DNA of 64,000 nt from Streptomyces sp. LaPpAH-108 (lineage in GTDB: Bacteria > Actinomycetota > Actinomycetes > Streptomycetales > Streptomycetaceae): contig NZ_KB891988.1 of the NCBI RefSeq assembly GCF_000373625.1, forward strand, positions 904,053 to 968,052. The letters are read 5' to 3'. Position 1 is the first letter of the stretch, and every line of letters begins with the position of its first letter. Of this stretch, positions 48,174 to 58,417 are shown piece by piece. The notes under the pieces are model-generated. The model saw only the letters and a list, made by a program, of their open reading frames with translations, had not been told where the DNA came from and made no database searches. Position numbers and translations under genes: made by a program.

Positions 48174-49261
48174 CAGAACGTACACGGCGGCTCGCCGGCC
48201 TGCGCCGGGTGGTGCCGGAGGGGCGCGCCGGCCGCGCCATGGCGGAGGCCCGCGCGGGCCGCGCCGAAGCGCGTGGCGGCCGGCCGCGCAGGCGGGGGGC
48301 GCAGCCCAAGGTGGTCGCCCTCGGCGGCGGCATGGGCCTGTCCGCCTCGCTCGCCGCGCTGCGCCGGATCACCGGCGACCTCACCGCCGTGGTCACGGTG
48401 GCCGACGACGGCGGCTCCAGCGGCCGGCTGCGCGACGAACTGGGGGTGCTGCCCCCGGGCGACCTGCGCAAGGCGCTGGCCGCCCTGTGCGGCGACGACG
48501 ACTGGGGCCAGACCTGGTCCCGGGTCATCCAGCACCGCTTCCACTCCAAGGGCGATCTGCACGACCACGCGGTGGGCAATCTGCTGATCGTCGCGCTGTG
48601 GGAGCAGCTGGGCGACCATGTGCAGGCCCTGGACCTGGTCGGCAAGCTGCTCGGCGCGCACGGGCGGGTGCTGCCCATGTCGGCCGTGCCGCTGGAGCTG
48701 CAGGCGCTGGTCAAGGGGCACGACCCGGAGCGCCCCGAGGACGTGGACACGGTGCGCGGACAGGCCACCGTCGCCCTTACCCCGGGCGAGGTGCAGTCGG
48801 TGCACGTCGTGCCGTCGGACCCGCCCGCCGTGCCCGAGGCCGTCGAGGCCGTCCTGGACGCGGACTGGGTGGTGCTCGGTCCGGGGTCCTGGTTCTCCTC
48901 GGTCATCCCGCATCTGCTGGTCCCCCAACTGCTCGACGCCCTCACCGACACCAAGGCGCGCAAGGTGCTCTCGCTGAACCTGGCGCCGCAGCCGGGCGAA
49001 ACCGAGGGGTTCTCCCCGCAGCGTCATTTGGAGGTTTTGGGGCGACACGCCCCTAAACTCGCCCTGGACGTGGTGCTGGCCGACGAGGCGGCCGTGCCCG
49101 ACCGCGATTCGCTCACCGAGGCCGCCAAGCGGCTGGGAGCCGCGGTCGAGCTGGCGCCGGTGGCCCGGACCGACGGAACTCCCCGGCACGATCCGGAGCT
49201 GCTGGCCGCCGCGTACGACCGTATTTTTCGGATGCATGGAAGGATCGGCCCATGGCGATGA
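48170..49261 (+). CDS. yvcK: gluconeogenesis/cell-wall factor YvcK (CofD-like)
   Basis: The 363-residue protein has the CofD/YvcK nucleotide-binding core: [35 protein letters not shown] and [10 protein letters not shown]. YvcK-type proteins are UDP-GlcNAc binders needed for growth on gluconeogenic carbon and for cell-wall balance. The 45-residue basic N-terminus is not part of the domain. It overlaps rapZ by 4 bp and whiA by 10 bp. Confidence 0.95.
   Translation: MTERTRRLAGLRRVVPEGRAGRAMAEARAGRAEARGGRPRRRGAQPKVVALGGGMGLSASLAALRRITGDLTAVVTVADDGGSSGRLRDELGVLPPGDLRKALAALCGDDDWGQTWSRVIQHRFHSKGDLHDHAVGNLLIVALWEQLGDHVQALDLVGKLLGAHGRVLPMSAVPLELQALVKGHDPERPEDVDTVRGQATVALTPGEVQSVHVVPSDPPAVPEAVEAVLDADWVVLGPGSWFSSVIPHLLVPQLLDALTDTKARKVLSLNLAPQPGETEGFSPQRHLEVLGRHAPKLALDVVLADEAAVPDRDSLTEAAKRLGAAVELAPVARTDGTPRHDPELLAAAYDRIFRMHGRIGPWR
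49039..49053 (+). promoter_or_regulatory. candidate WhiA-type site inside yvcK
   Basis: GGGGCG-ACA-CGCCCC is an inverted repeat containing GACAC (49044-49048), the core bound by WhiA, in a locally AT-richer stretch of yvcK about 200 bp before whiA. In S. coelicolor whiA has an internal, developmentally controlled promoter in this gene; that this is it is an inference. Confidence 0.4.
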
Positions 49262-50241
49262 CGGCAGCGGTGAAGGACGAGATCTCCCGGCTCCCCGTCA
49301 CCCGGACCTGCTGCAGGAAGGCGGAGGTCTCCGCCCTTCTGCGGTTCGCCGGCGGCCTTCACCTGGTGAGCGGGCGCATCGTGATCGAGGCGGAGCTGGA
49401 CACCGCGATGGCGGCCCGCCGTCTCAAGCGGGACATTCTGGAGATCTTCGGCCACAGCTCCGAACTGATCGTGATGGCGCCCGGCGGTCTGCGCCGGGGC
49501 TCGCGCTACGTGGTGCGCGTGGTCGCCGGGGGCGACCAGCTGGCCCGGCAGACGGGCCTGGTGGACGGCCGGGGCCGCCCGATCCGCGGCCTGCCGCCGC
49601 AGGTCGTCTCCGGGGCCACCTGTGACGCCGAGGCGGCCTGGCGCGGCGCGTTCCTCGCGCACGGCTCGCTCACCGAGCCCGGCCGGTCCTCCTCCCTGGA
49701 GGTGACCTGCCCGGGGCCCGAGGCCGCGCTCGCGCTGGTCGGCGCCGCCCGCAGACTGTCCATCGCCGCCAAGGCCCGCGAGGTGCGCGGGGTGGACCGG
49801 GTCGTCGTCCGCGACGGCGACGCGATCGGCGCCCTGCTCACCCGGCTCGGCGCGCACGAGTCGGTGCTGGCCTGGGAGGAGCGGCGGATGCGCCGCGAGG
49901 TGCGGGCCACCGCCAACCGGCTCGCCAACTTCGACGACGCCAACCTGCGCCGCTCGGCCCGCGCCGCCGTGGCCGCCGGGGCCCGGGTGCAGCGGGCGCT
50001 GGAGATCCTGGCGGACGAGGTGCCCGAGCACCTGGCCGCCGCCGGTCGGCTGCGCATGGAGCACAAGCAGGCGTCCCTGGAGGAGCTGGGCGCGCTCGCG
50101 GACCCGCCGCTGACCAAGGACGCGGTCGCGGGCCGTATCCGCCGCCTCCTCGCGATGGCCGACAAGCGCGCCTCCGACCTGGGCATCCCGGGCACCGAGG
50201 CCAACCTCTCCGAGGAGCTGGCGGACAATCTCGTCGGCTGA
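49252..50241 (+). CDS. whiA: sporulation transcription regulator WhiA
   Basis: The 329-residue protein has the N-terminal LAGLIDADG-like domain ([44 protein letters not shown]) and the C-terminal helix-turn-helix ([26 protein letters not shown]). With WhiB it switches aerial hyphae from growth to septation. Two ATGs are close (49252 and 49258); the second would give a 4-bp ATGA overlap with yvcK. Last gene of the uvrC operon. Confidence 0.98.
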   Translation: MAMTAAVKDEISRLPVTRTCCRKAEVSALLRFAGGLHLVSGRIVIEAELDTAMAARRLKRDILEIFGHSSELIVMAPGGLRRGSRYVVRVVAGGDQLARQTGLVDGRGRPIRGLPPQVVSGATCDAEAAWRGAFLAHGSLTEPGRSSSLEVTCPGPEAALALVGAARRLSIAAKAREVRGVDRVVVRDGDAIGALLTRLGAHESVLAWEERRMRREVRATANRLANFDDANLRRSARAAVAAGARVQRALEILADEVPEHLAAAGRLRMEHKQASLEELGALADPPLTKDAVAGRIRRLLAMADKRASDLGIPGTEANLSEELADNLVG

Positions 50242-50281
50242 CCCCCTCGGTCTCGTCGGTCTCGTCGGCTGATCCCCTCGG
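50229..50281. repeat. 22-bp direct repeat across the whiA stop codon
   Basis: TCTCGTCGGCTGA-CCCCCTCGG (50229-50250) recurs at 50260-50281 with one mismatch, with a 9-bp partial copy (TCTCGTCGG) between. The first copy holds the whiA stop, so the end of whiA has been duplicated downstream. Confidence 0.9.
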
Positions 50282-50297
50282 CCGATCCATGGTGTGC

Positions 50298-50340
50298 AAG
50301 CCGGTGCCGGGCGCCCGTTCGGGTGGTCGGCACCGGCTTT
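50298..50340 (+). terminator. terminator of the uvrC-rapZ-yvcK-whiA operon
   Basis: AAGCCGGTGCC (50298-50308) pairs perfectly with GGCACCGGCTT (50329-50339), followed by T. It lies 57 bp after the whiA stop. Confidence 0.85.
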
Positions 50341-50433
50341 CGCGTGTCCGTGAGGCGCCCTTGACGGCCCCCTGGTGTGACATGAGCCTGGCAACCTGGT
50401 CCGCGCTGTGGCGGACCACCACGAGGGGGGTTC

Positions 50434-53400
50434 ATGAGACACCCAGTGAGATCGATCCTCGCCGCCGGAGCCCTGCTGGCGGGCACGGCGGCCCTCGGGC
50501 CGGTACCGGCCCAGGCCCAGGCCCACGCCGCGAGTCCCGCGAAGACGGACCGCGCCGCCGAGATCAAGGTCTTCCGCGCCGAGGTGACCCGGGCCCAGCT
50601 GCCCCTGCTCATCGCCGCGGGCCAGGACGGCCGCGAACTCGACGCCCAGACGGCCGGAGCGGGCCGCAGCACCGTCGAGGTGTACCTCACCGACGGCCAG
50701 GCCGAGTGGCTGCGCGCCCAGGGCGTCCGCCTCGCCGAGCGCGAGCTGCCGAAGGCCGCGGGCAAGCGGGTGACCGCCGCCGCACAGGGCGTCTTCCGGC
50801 CGTACAGCGGCAGCGGCGGCCTCCGGGAGGAGCTGCTGCGCACCGCGCGCGAACACCCGGACCTCACCAAGGTCGAGTCCATCGGCCGTACCGTCCAGGG
50901 CAAGGACATCCTCGCGCTCAAGCTCACCAAGGACGCCAAGCGCGTCGAGGACGGCGCCAGACCCGCCGTGCTGTATCTGTCCAACCAGCACGCGCGCGAG
51001 TGGATCACCCCGGAGATGACCCGGCGGCTGATGCACCACTATCTGGACAACTACCGCTCGGACAAGCGGATCAGAAAGATCGTCGACACCACCGAGCTGT
51101 GGTTCGTCCTCTCCGCCAACCCCGACGGCTACGACTACACCTTCCAGGGCGACGACACCCGTCTGTGGCGCAAGAACCTGCGCGACCTGAACGGCGACGG
51201 CGCGATCGGCGCGGGCGACGGCGTCGACCTCAACCGCAACTTCCCCTACAAGTGGGGCTACGACGACGAGGGTTCGTCCCCCAGCCCCGCCTCCGAGACC
51301 TACCGCGGCCCCGCCCCTGGCTCCGAGCCCGAGACCAAGGCGCTGGACTCCTTCGAGAAGCGGATCGGCTTCCGGTACGCCGTCAACTACCACTCCGCCG
51401 CCGAACTCCTCCTCTACGGCATCGGCTGGCAGGTCGCCACGCCCAGCCCCGACGACGTCCTCTACAAAGCGCTCGCCGGAACCCCGGACCACTCAGCGAT
51501 CCCCGGCTACCGCCCGCAGATCTCCTCGGAGCTGTACACCACCAACGGCGAGGCGGACGGCCACGCCGCGAACGTCAACGGCATGGCGATGTTCACCCCC
51601 GAGATGTCCACCTGCCAGACGGCCGCCAAGTCCGACCCGGACGACGCCTGGAACCCGGACGACTGCCGGTCGGTGTTCAGCTTCCCCGACGACGAGCGGC
51701 TGATCCAGCGGGAGTTCGAGAAGAACGTCCCCTTCGCGCTGTCCGTCGCCGAGACCGTCGCCCACCCCGACCGCCCCGCCTCGGCGACCGGCCTGAGCGC
51801 GGCCGACTTCACCCCGGCCGCCTTCACCACCTCGTACGCGCGCGGGAGCGCCCAGGAGGTCTCCGTCACCGCCCGCAAGGCGGTCCGCGACAAGCGGCTC
51901 CAGTACCGCGTCAACGGCGGCCGTACGCAGCAGCGGAGCCTGCGCGCCTGGAAGGGCGGCGAACGGTACGGCGGCGCCGACCACCTCTACTTCGACGAGT
52001 ACCGCGCCGAGGTGCCCGGCGCCAGGCCCGGCGACCGGGTCGAGGTCTGGTTCAGCGGCAAGGGGGCGAACGGCGCGAAGACCACCAGCACCCCCTTCAC
52101 CTACACCGTCGAGAAGCGCCCCGCCGCCGACACCCTCGTCGTCGCTGAGGAGGGCGCGAAGGCCGCGCGGGCCACGGCCTACACGGACGCGCTGCGGGCG
52201 GCCGGACACCACGCCCTGGTGTGGGACACCGCGACCCGGGGCGCCCCGGACGCGCTCGGCGTGCTCGGCCACTTCCGCACGGTGGTGCACTACGCGGGCC
52301 CCGGCGGCCCCGGCAACGCCACCCAGCTCCAGCTGCGCGCCTACCTCAACGAGGGCGGGCGGCTGATCGAGGCCGGGGAGACGGCCGGCGGCAGCGTCGA
52401 CCTCGGCGGCGGCAACCGCTCGAACGACTTCAGCCAGTACTGGCTCGGCGCCTACAGCCGCACCTCCGTCAAGGGCGTCACCGCCCTCACCGGCTCCGGC
52501 GCCCTCTCCGGGATCTCCGCGCCCCTCGGCGACGCGCCCGGCGACCCGCTCGACGCGGCCGGGGCCTACGGGGTCACCTCCGACGAACTGCCCGCCGCCG
52601 CTTACCCGCAGTTCAAGAGCGCGGGCGCGGGCGCCTTCGCCGGTGCCGCCACTCCGTACGGCCCGTACTCCGGCTCCTTCATGGCCGCCGCCGTCCACAC
52701 CGACGACGCCTACAAGCGCCTCACCCGCACCGTCGACCTCACCGGTGTCGGTGCCGCCGACAAGCCCGCGCTGAGCACCCGGCTGCTGTGGGACACCGAG
52801 CCCGGCTACGACCACGCGATCGTCGAGGTCCACACCGTGGGCGCCGACGACTGGACGACGCTGCCCGAGGCGGGCGGCGCGACCGGCACGGCCGTGCCCG
52901 AGGAGTGCGGGGCCGGGTTCCTGATCGGCGAGCACCCCTGGCTGCGCCATTATCTGACGCTCTCCGGCGGCGCCTGCACCGCGACCGGCACCACCGGCGC
53001 CTGGCACAGCCTCACCGGCGCCTCGGCGGGCTGGCAGCACACCGAGTTCGACCTGAGCGCGTACGCGGGCCGGAACATCGAGGTGTCGGTCTCCTACGTC
53101 ACCGACCCCGGCAGCGGCGGCCACGGCGTCCTCGTGGACGACGCCTCGCTCGTCGTCGGCGGCACCGCGCGGGACACCGAGGGCTTCGAGACCTCCCTCG
53201 GTCCCTGGCGCGCGGCCGGACCCCCGCCCGGCAGCCCCGGCGTGCTGAAGGACTGGACGCGCACCGGCGCCCTCTTCCGCACCTACGGAGCGGTCACCAC
53301 CCGCGACACGGTGCTGCTCGGCTTCGGCCTGGACCAGGTGCCCTCGGCGGCCGACCGGACCGCGCTGATGCGCAAGGCGCTGGCCGCGCTCGGCAGATGA
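50434..53400 (+). CDS. secreted M14 zinc carboxypeptidase
   Basis: The 988-residue protein has a signal peptide (cleavage near residue 31, AQAHA), a propeptide, an M14 peptidase domain (about 125-430) and a long C-terminal part that includes an immune-inhibitor-A-like jelly-roll region (WLRHYLTLSGGACTATG, DLSAYAGRNIEVSVSYVTDP). Zinc ligands His186, Glu189 (NQHAREW) and His320 (VNYHSA) and catalytic Glu390 (FTPEMS) are present. ATG at 50434 has GAGGGGGG upstream. It should digest peptides outside the hypha. Confidence 0.95.
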   Translation: MRHPVRSILAAGALLAGTAALGPVPAQAQAHAASPAKTDRAAEIKVFRAEVTRAQLPLLIAAGQDGRELDAQTAGAGRSTVEVYLTDGQAEWLRAQGVRLAERELPKAAGKRVTAAAQGVFRPYSGSGGLREELLRTAREHPDLTKVESIGRTVQGKDILALKLTKDAKRVEDGARPAVLYLSNQHAREWITPEMTRRLMHHYLDNYRSDKRIRKIVDTTELWFVLSANPDGYDYTFQGDDTRLWRKNLRDLNGDGAIGAGDGVDLNRNFPYKWGYDDEGSSPSPASETYRGPAPGSEPETKALDSFEKRIGFRYAVNYHSAAELLLYGIGWQVATPSPDDVLYKALAGTPDHSAIPGYRPQISSELYTTNGEADGHAANVNGMAMFTPEMSTCQTAAKSDPDDAWNPDDCRSVFSFPDDERLIQREFEKNVPFALSVAETVAHPDRPASATGLSAADFTPAAFTTSYARGSAQEVSVTARKAVRDKRLQYRVNGGRTQQRSLRAWKGGERYGGADHLYFDEYRAEVPGARPGDRVEVWFSGKGANGAKTTSTPFTYTVEKRPAADTLVVAEEGAKAARATAYTDALRAAGHHALVWDTATRGAPDALGVLGHFRTVVHYAGPGGPGNATQLQLRAYLNEGGRLIEAGETAGGSVDLGGGNRSNDFSQYWLGAYSRTSVKGVTALTGSGALSGISAPLGDAPGDPLDAAGAYGVTSDELPAAAYPQFKSAGAGAFAGAATPYGPYSGSFMAAAVHTDDAYKRLTRTVDLTGVGAADKPALSTRLLWDTEPGYDHAIVEVHTVGADDWTTLPEAGGATGTAVPEECGAGFLIGEHPWLRHYLTLSGGACTATGTTGAWHSLTGASAGWQHTEFDLSAYAGRNIEVSVSYVTDPGSGGHGVLVDDASLVVGGTARDTEGFETSLGPWRAAGPPPGSPGVLKDWTRTGALFRTYGAVTTRDTVLLGFGLDQVPSAADRTALMRKALAALGR

Positions 53401-54732
<1,332 letters not shown>

Positions 54733-54754
54733 ACGACCCCAGCAGGACCTTGAA

Positions 54755-54807
54755 GTGAGAGCAGGGCCCGGGCAGCGCACGGCCGCGCTGACCGGGCCCT
54801 GTCTCAC
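54755..54807 (+). terminator. long stem-loop between gap and pgk
   Basis: GTGAGA-G-CAGGGCCCGG-G-CAGCGC pairs with GCGCTG-A-CCGGGCCCTG-TCTCAC: 22 base pairs with single-base interruptions and a six-base loop. There is no T-run. It may stop part of the transcripts or protect the gap mRNA 3' end, uncoupling gap from pgk levels. Confidence 0.75.
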
Positions 54808-54867
54808 GCACGGACCACGCCCTCTTACGATCGGGGGCATCACGAGCCCTCCTCAGGAGTCCACTCA

Positions 54868-56079
54868 ATGAAGACGATCGACGAACTTCTCGCCGACGGC
54901 GTGAGCGGCAAGCGGGTCTTCGTCCGCGCCGACCTCAACGTGCCGCTGGCCGACGGGACCATCACCGACGACGGCCGCATCCGCGCCGTACTGCCCACCG
55001 TCAAGGCCCTCGCGGACGCGGGCGCCAAGGTGGTCGTCGCCTCCCACCTGGGCCGCCCCAAGGGCGCCCCGGACCCGGCCTTCTCGCTGCTGCCCGCCGC
55101 CGAGCGCCTCGGTGAACTGCTCGGCGCCCCGGTCGCCTTCGCCCAGGACACCGTCGGCCCCGCCGCCCACGCCGCCGTCGACGGCCTGGAGCCCGGCCAG
55201 GTCGCGGTCATCGAGAACCTGCGCTTCAACCCCGGCGAGACCTCCAAGGACGACGCCGAGCGCGCCGAGTTCGCCGACCAGCTCGCCGCCCTCGCGGACG
55301 TGTACGTGGGCGACGGCTTCGGCGCCGTGCACCGCAAGCACGCCTCCGTCTACGACCTCCCGGCCCGGCTGCCGCACTACGCCGGTTACCTGATCGCCCG
55401 CGAGGTCGGCGTCCTGAAGAAGCTCACCGACGACGTCAAGCGCCCCTACGTCGTCGTCCTCGGCGGCGCCAAGGTCTCCGACAAGCTCGCCGTCATCGAC
55501 CAGCTCCTCGGCAAGGCCGACCGGCTGCTCATCGGCGGCGGCATGGCCTACACCTTCCTCAAGGCCCAGGGCCACGAGGTCGGCATCTCCCTCCTCCAGG
55601 AGGACCAGATCCCGGTCGTCAAGGAGTACATGGAGCGCGCCGAGAAGAACGGCGTGGAGCTGGTGCTCCCCGTCGACGTCCTGGTCTCCCCGGACTTCCC
55701 GGACCTGAAGACCAAGGCGCCCTCGCAGTACACCGTGGTCGACGCGGACAAGATCCCCGCCGACCAGGAGGGCCTGGACATCGGCCCGAAGACCCGGGAG
55801 CTGTACGCCTCGAAGCTCGCCGACGCCGAGACCGTCTTCTGGAACGGTCCCATGGGCGTCTTCGAGCACCCCGACTACGCCGAGGGCACCAAGGCGGTCG
55901 CCCAGGCCCTCGTCGACTCCGACGGCTTCACCGTCGTCGGCGGCGGCGACTCCGCCGCCGCGGTGCGTACCCTCGGTTTCGACGAGAACGCATTCGGCCA
56001 CATCTCGACCGGTGGCGGCGCCTCCCTCGAATACCTCGAGGGCAAGACGCTCCCCGGTCTCGCCGCACTGGAGGACTGA
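54868..56079 (+). CDS. pgk: phosphoglycerate kinase
   Basis: The 403-residue two-domain kinase makes ATP and 3-phosphoglycerate from 1,3-bisphosphoglycerate. [29 protein letters not shown] and the C-terminal GGGDSAAAV nucleotide motif are present. A TACGAT at 54826-54831 might be an extra promoter -10. The stop is 5 nt from the tpiA ATG. Confidence 0.98.
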   Translation: MKTIDELLADGVSGKRVFVRADLNVPLADGTITDDGRIRAVLPTVKALADAGAKVVVASHLGRPKGAPDPAFSLLPAAERLGELLGAPVAFAQDTVGPAAHAAVDGLEPGQVAVIENLRFNPGETSKDDAERAEFADQLAALADVYVGDGFGAVHRKHASVYDLPARLPHYAGYLIAREVGVLKKLTDDVKRPYVVVLGGAKVSDKLAVIDQLLGKADRLLIGGGMAYTFLKAQGHEVGISLLQEDQIPVVKEYMERAEKNGVELVLPVDVLVSPDFPDLKTKAPSQYTVVDADKIPADQEGLDIGPKTRELYASKLADAETVFWNGPMGVFEHPDYAEGTKAVAQALVDSDGFTVVGGGDSAAAVRTLGFDENAFGHISTGGGASLEYLEGKTLPGLAALED

Positions 56080-56084
56080 CCTCG

Positions 56085-56876
56085 ATGGCTGTATCCACTT
56101 CCGCCGGCCGCACGCCGATCATGGCGGGCAACTGGAAGATGAACCTCAACCACCTGGAGGCCATCGCCCACGTCCAGAAGCTCGCCTTCGCCCTCGCCGA
56201 CAAGGACTACGACGCGGTCGAGGTGGCCGTCCTGCCGCCCTTCACCGACCTGCGCTCGGTGCAGACCCTGGTCGACGGGGACAAGCTCAAGATCAAGTAC
56301 GGTGCCCAGGACATCTCCGAGCACGACTCCGGTGCCTACACCGGCGAGATCTCCGGCCCGATGCTGGCCAAGCTCAAGTGCTCCTACGTGCTCGCCGGCC
56401 ACTCCGAGCGCCGCCAGTACCACCACGAGACCGACGACGTGGTCAACGCCAAGGTCAAGGCCGCCTTCAAGAACGGCCTCACCCCGATCCTGTGCGTCGG
56501 CGAGGAGCTGGACGTCCGCGAGGCCGGGAACCACGTCGACCACACCCTCGCCCAGGTCGAGGGCGGTCTCAAGGACGTCCCGGCCGACCAGGCCGAGACC
56601 GTCGTGATCGCCTACGAGCCCGTGTGGGCCATCGGCACCGGCAAGGTGTGCGGCTCCGACGACGCCCAGGAGGTCTGCGGCGCGATCCGCGGCAAGCTGG
56701 CCGAGCTGTACTCCCAGGACGTGGCCGACAAGATCCGCATCCAGTACGGCGGCTCCGTGAAGGCGGCCAACGTGGCCGAGATCATGGCGAAGCCGGACAT
56801 CGACGGCGCCCTGGTCGGCGGTGCCTCGCTCGACACGGACGAGTTCGTCAGGATCGTGCGCTTCCGCGACCAGTGA
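56085..56876 (+). CDS. tpiA: triosephosphate isomerase
   Basis: The 263-residue TIM barrel interconverts dihydroxyacetone phosphate and glyceraldehyde 3-phosphate. Asn16/Lys18 (GNWKMN), His106 (AGHSERR) and Glu178 ([11 protein letters not shown]) are the catalytic residues and all present. Closely spaced after pgk. Confidence 0.98.
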   Translation: MAVSTSAGRTPIMAGNWKMNLNHLEAIAHVQKLAFALADKDYDAVEVAVLPPFTDLRSVQTLVDGDKLKIKYGAQDISEHDSGAYTGEISGPMLAKLKCSYVLAGHSERRQYHHETDDVVNAKVKAAFKNGLTPILCVGEELDVREAGNHVDHTLAQVEGGLKDVPADQAETVVIAYEPVWAIGTGKVCGSDDAQEVCGAIRGKLAELYSQDVADKIRIQYGGSVKAANVAEIMAKPDIDGALVGGASLDTDEFVRIVRFRDQ

Positions 56877-57007
56877 CCGGCCGTGATCATCAGCTGTGAT
56901 CATGGCCGTGAGTAGGCGGTAGCGGCGATACGTCGTACCCTTGCGAGGGGCATGGCCAGGGTGCCGTGCCCCGTCGTCCATCCGAATCCGAGGAAGTTGG
57001 TCCAGCC

Positions 57008-57244
57008 GTGGTTTTGGGGTTCTCGATCGCCCTGATCGTCTTCAGCCTGCTGCTGATGCTGCTGGTGCTGATGCACAAGGGGAAGGGCGGCGGCCTCTCC
57101 GACATGTTCGGTGGCGGCATGCAGTCCTCCGTCGGCGGCTCCTCGGTCGCCGAGCGCAACCTCGACCGCATCACCATCGTGATCGGTCTGCTGTGGTTCG
57201 CGTGCATCATCGTCCTCGGCATCATGATGAAGTCGAACGCCTGA
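57008..57244 (+). CDS. secG: preprotein translocase subunit SecG
   Basis: The 78-residue protein has two helices (about residues 3-20 and 53-72) joined by the conserved GKGGGLSDMFGGG loop, the SecG pattern. It assists SecYE export. GTG at 57008 has AGGAAG upstream. It follows tpiA by 130 bp, the usual actinobacterial order. Confidence 0.93.
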   Translation: MVLGFSIALIVFSLLLMLLVLMHKGKGGGLSDMFGGGMQSSVGGSSVAERNLDRITIVIGLLWFACIIVLGIMMKSNA

Positions 57245-57286
57245 CGCGCACGTCCGCGCCGCACAACTGCATACATCCCGTACGTA

Positions 57287-57335
57287 AAGCCCCATGTTCG
57301 GTACGCGCTCCACGGCGCGGCCTATCATGGGGCTT
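57287..57335 (+). terminator. 10-bp inverted repeat after secG
   Basis: AAGCCCCATG (57287-57296) and CATGGGGCTT (57326-57335) are exact complements with 29 nt between. It probably ends the secG transcript. A possible promoter for the next gene (TGGACG, 16 bp, TAGACT) lies shortly after. Confidence 0.55.
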
Positions 57336-57460
57336 GCGTCTGGGCGGGGACCGTACCTCCCATCACTGGACGCGCGTTGGGCCTTACGTAGACTAAGGCG
57401 CTCGCGGCGAAGCGAAAGGCCGACCTGCTTCGCGGCACCATCACGCAGGGAGTTACGACC

Positions 57461-57796
57461 GTGGCAAGTGGCAACGCGATCCGAGGAAGCCGGGTCGGGG
57501 CGGGGCCGATGGGCGAGGCAGAGCGCGGGGAGTCCGCCCCGCGACTGCGCATCTCCTTCTGGTGCTCCAACGGGCACGAGACCCAGCCGAGCTTCGCCAG
57601 CGACGCGCAGGTCCCCGACACCTGGGACTGCCCGCGCTGCGGCTTCCCGGCCGGTCAGGACCGGGACAACCCGCCGGACCCGCCGCGTACCGAGCCCTAC
57701 AAGACGCACCTGGCCTATGTCCGGGAGCGGCGCAGCGACGCGGACGGCGAGGCGATCCTCGCCGAGGCGCTCGCCAAACTGCGGGGCGAGATCTAG
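57461..57796 (+). CDS. RbpA-type RNA polymerase-binding protein (paralogue)
   Basis: The 111-residue protein has the RbpA layout: an N-terminal AIRGSRVGA arm, a zinc-like knuckle (FWCSNGHETQPSFA... WDCPRCGFPAG) and a C-terminal basic linker and helix (THLAYVRERRSDADGEAILAEALAKLR) that binds sigma. RbpA stimulates HrdB-type holoenzyme. Its sequence differs from the canonical streptomycete RbpA start (SERALRGTRLV), so it is likely the second copy. GTG at 57461. Its TAG stop (57794-57796) is the left edge of a mini-element. Confidence 0.88.
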   Translation: MASGNAIRGSRVGAGPMGEAERGESAPRLRISFWCSNGHETQPSFASDAQVPDTWDCPRCGFPAGQDRDNPPDPPRTEPYKTHLAYVRERRSDADGEAILAEALAKLRGEI

Positions 57797-58003
57797 GGCC
57801 TGTCGTCAAACTCCCGTCGTCAGCCCGGAGGGCGGGTGAGGCGGCGTCAGGTGCGTGCTCTCGGTGTGCCGGGCGTGGGCCCTCGTACTGGATGTACGTG
57901 GGTCTGCGCCCGGTGCGGCGAGTGGGGGCACCCCCTGCTCGCAGAGCCTGGGGGAGCGTGCATGGCGTCGCCCCGCAGACGGGAGTTTGACGACAGGCCC
58001 TAG
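57793..58003. mobile_element. MITE-like element with 25-bp perfect terminal repeats
   Basis: The 211-bp segment is bounded by CTAG at 57793-57796 and 58000-58003. Its terminal repeats (57794-57818 and 57978-58002, starting TAGGGCCTGTCGTC) are perfect over 25 bp. No coding capacity. The borders and starting TAG are shared with the aroQ element, though the inner sequence differs. Mobilisation in trans by a Tc1/IS630-type transposase is an inference from the TA-type target. Confidence 0.85.
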
Positions 58004-58007
58004 CAGT

Positions 58008-58344
58008 TCACACCGGCCGGGAGCCCTGGGGCGCCCGGCCGGAGCCGTACCACCCGGCGGTCAGGACCCGTTGTCAGTGGTGCCTCCCGCTGCTCGCGGT
58101 GCGGCTGACGGACGGCAGCGCCGCCCCGGTCCTGCTTCCCGCCCTGCTCCGGACGGGCGACCTCGGCTCTTTCAACGCCCGGCTGATGACTGGTCAGCAG
58201 ATCGCGGTCCTGTGCGCGGTCCTGCTGCGCGGGCTCGGTACGCATGACCGGATGGGTCTCCGCTCGCTGATACCGGCGCGGCGCGCGGACGTACCAGTGG
58301 TCACGACGCGGGGGGACACCGCCACCGTCCCTCCCGCCCGCTGA
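58008..58344 (+). CDS. possible coding remnant before pgi
   Basis: An open frame from the mini-element edge to 58344 reads [16 protein letters not shown], then a hydrophobic stretch ([13 protein letters not shown]) and ends PPAR. A GTG at 58099 is the first usual start but has no ribosome site. It contains an orphan TTGTCAGTGG at 58071-58080. It may be a small hypothetical gene or one truncated by the element. The 415-bp gap between element and pgi otherwise shows nothing. Confidence 0.25.
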
Positions 58345-58417
58345 TCAACTAGGTTGGTTCCGCCGCCGGGCATGGCACGCGGCAGGACAGGCCCCGGAAG
58401 GAAGGCTGAAGTCGGAG

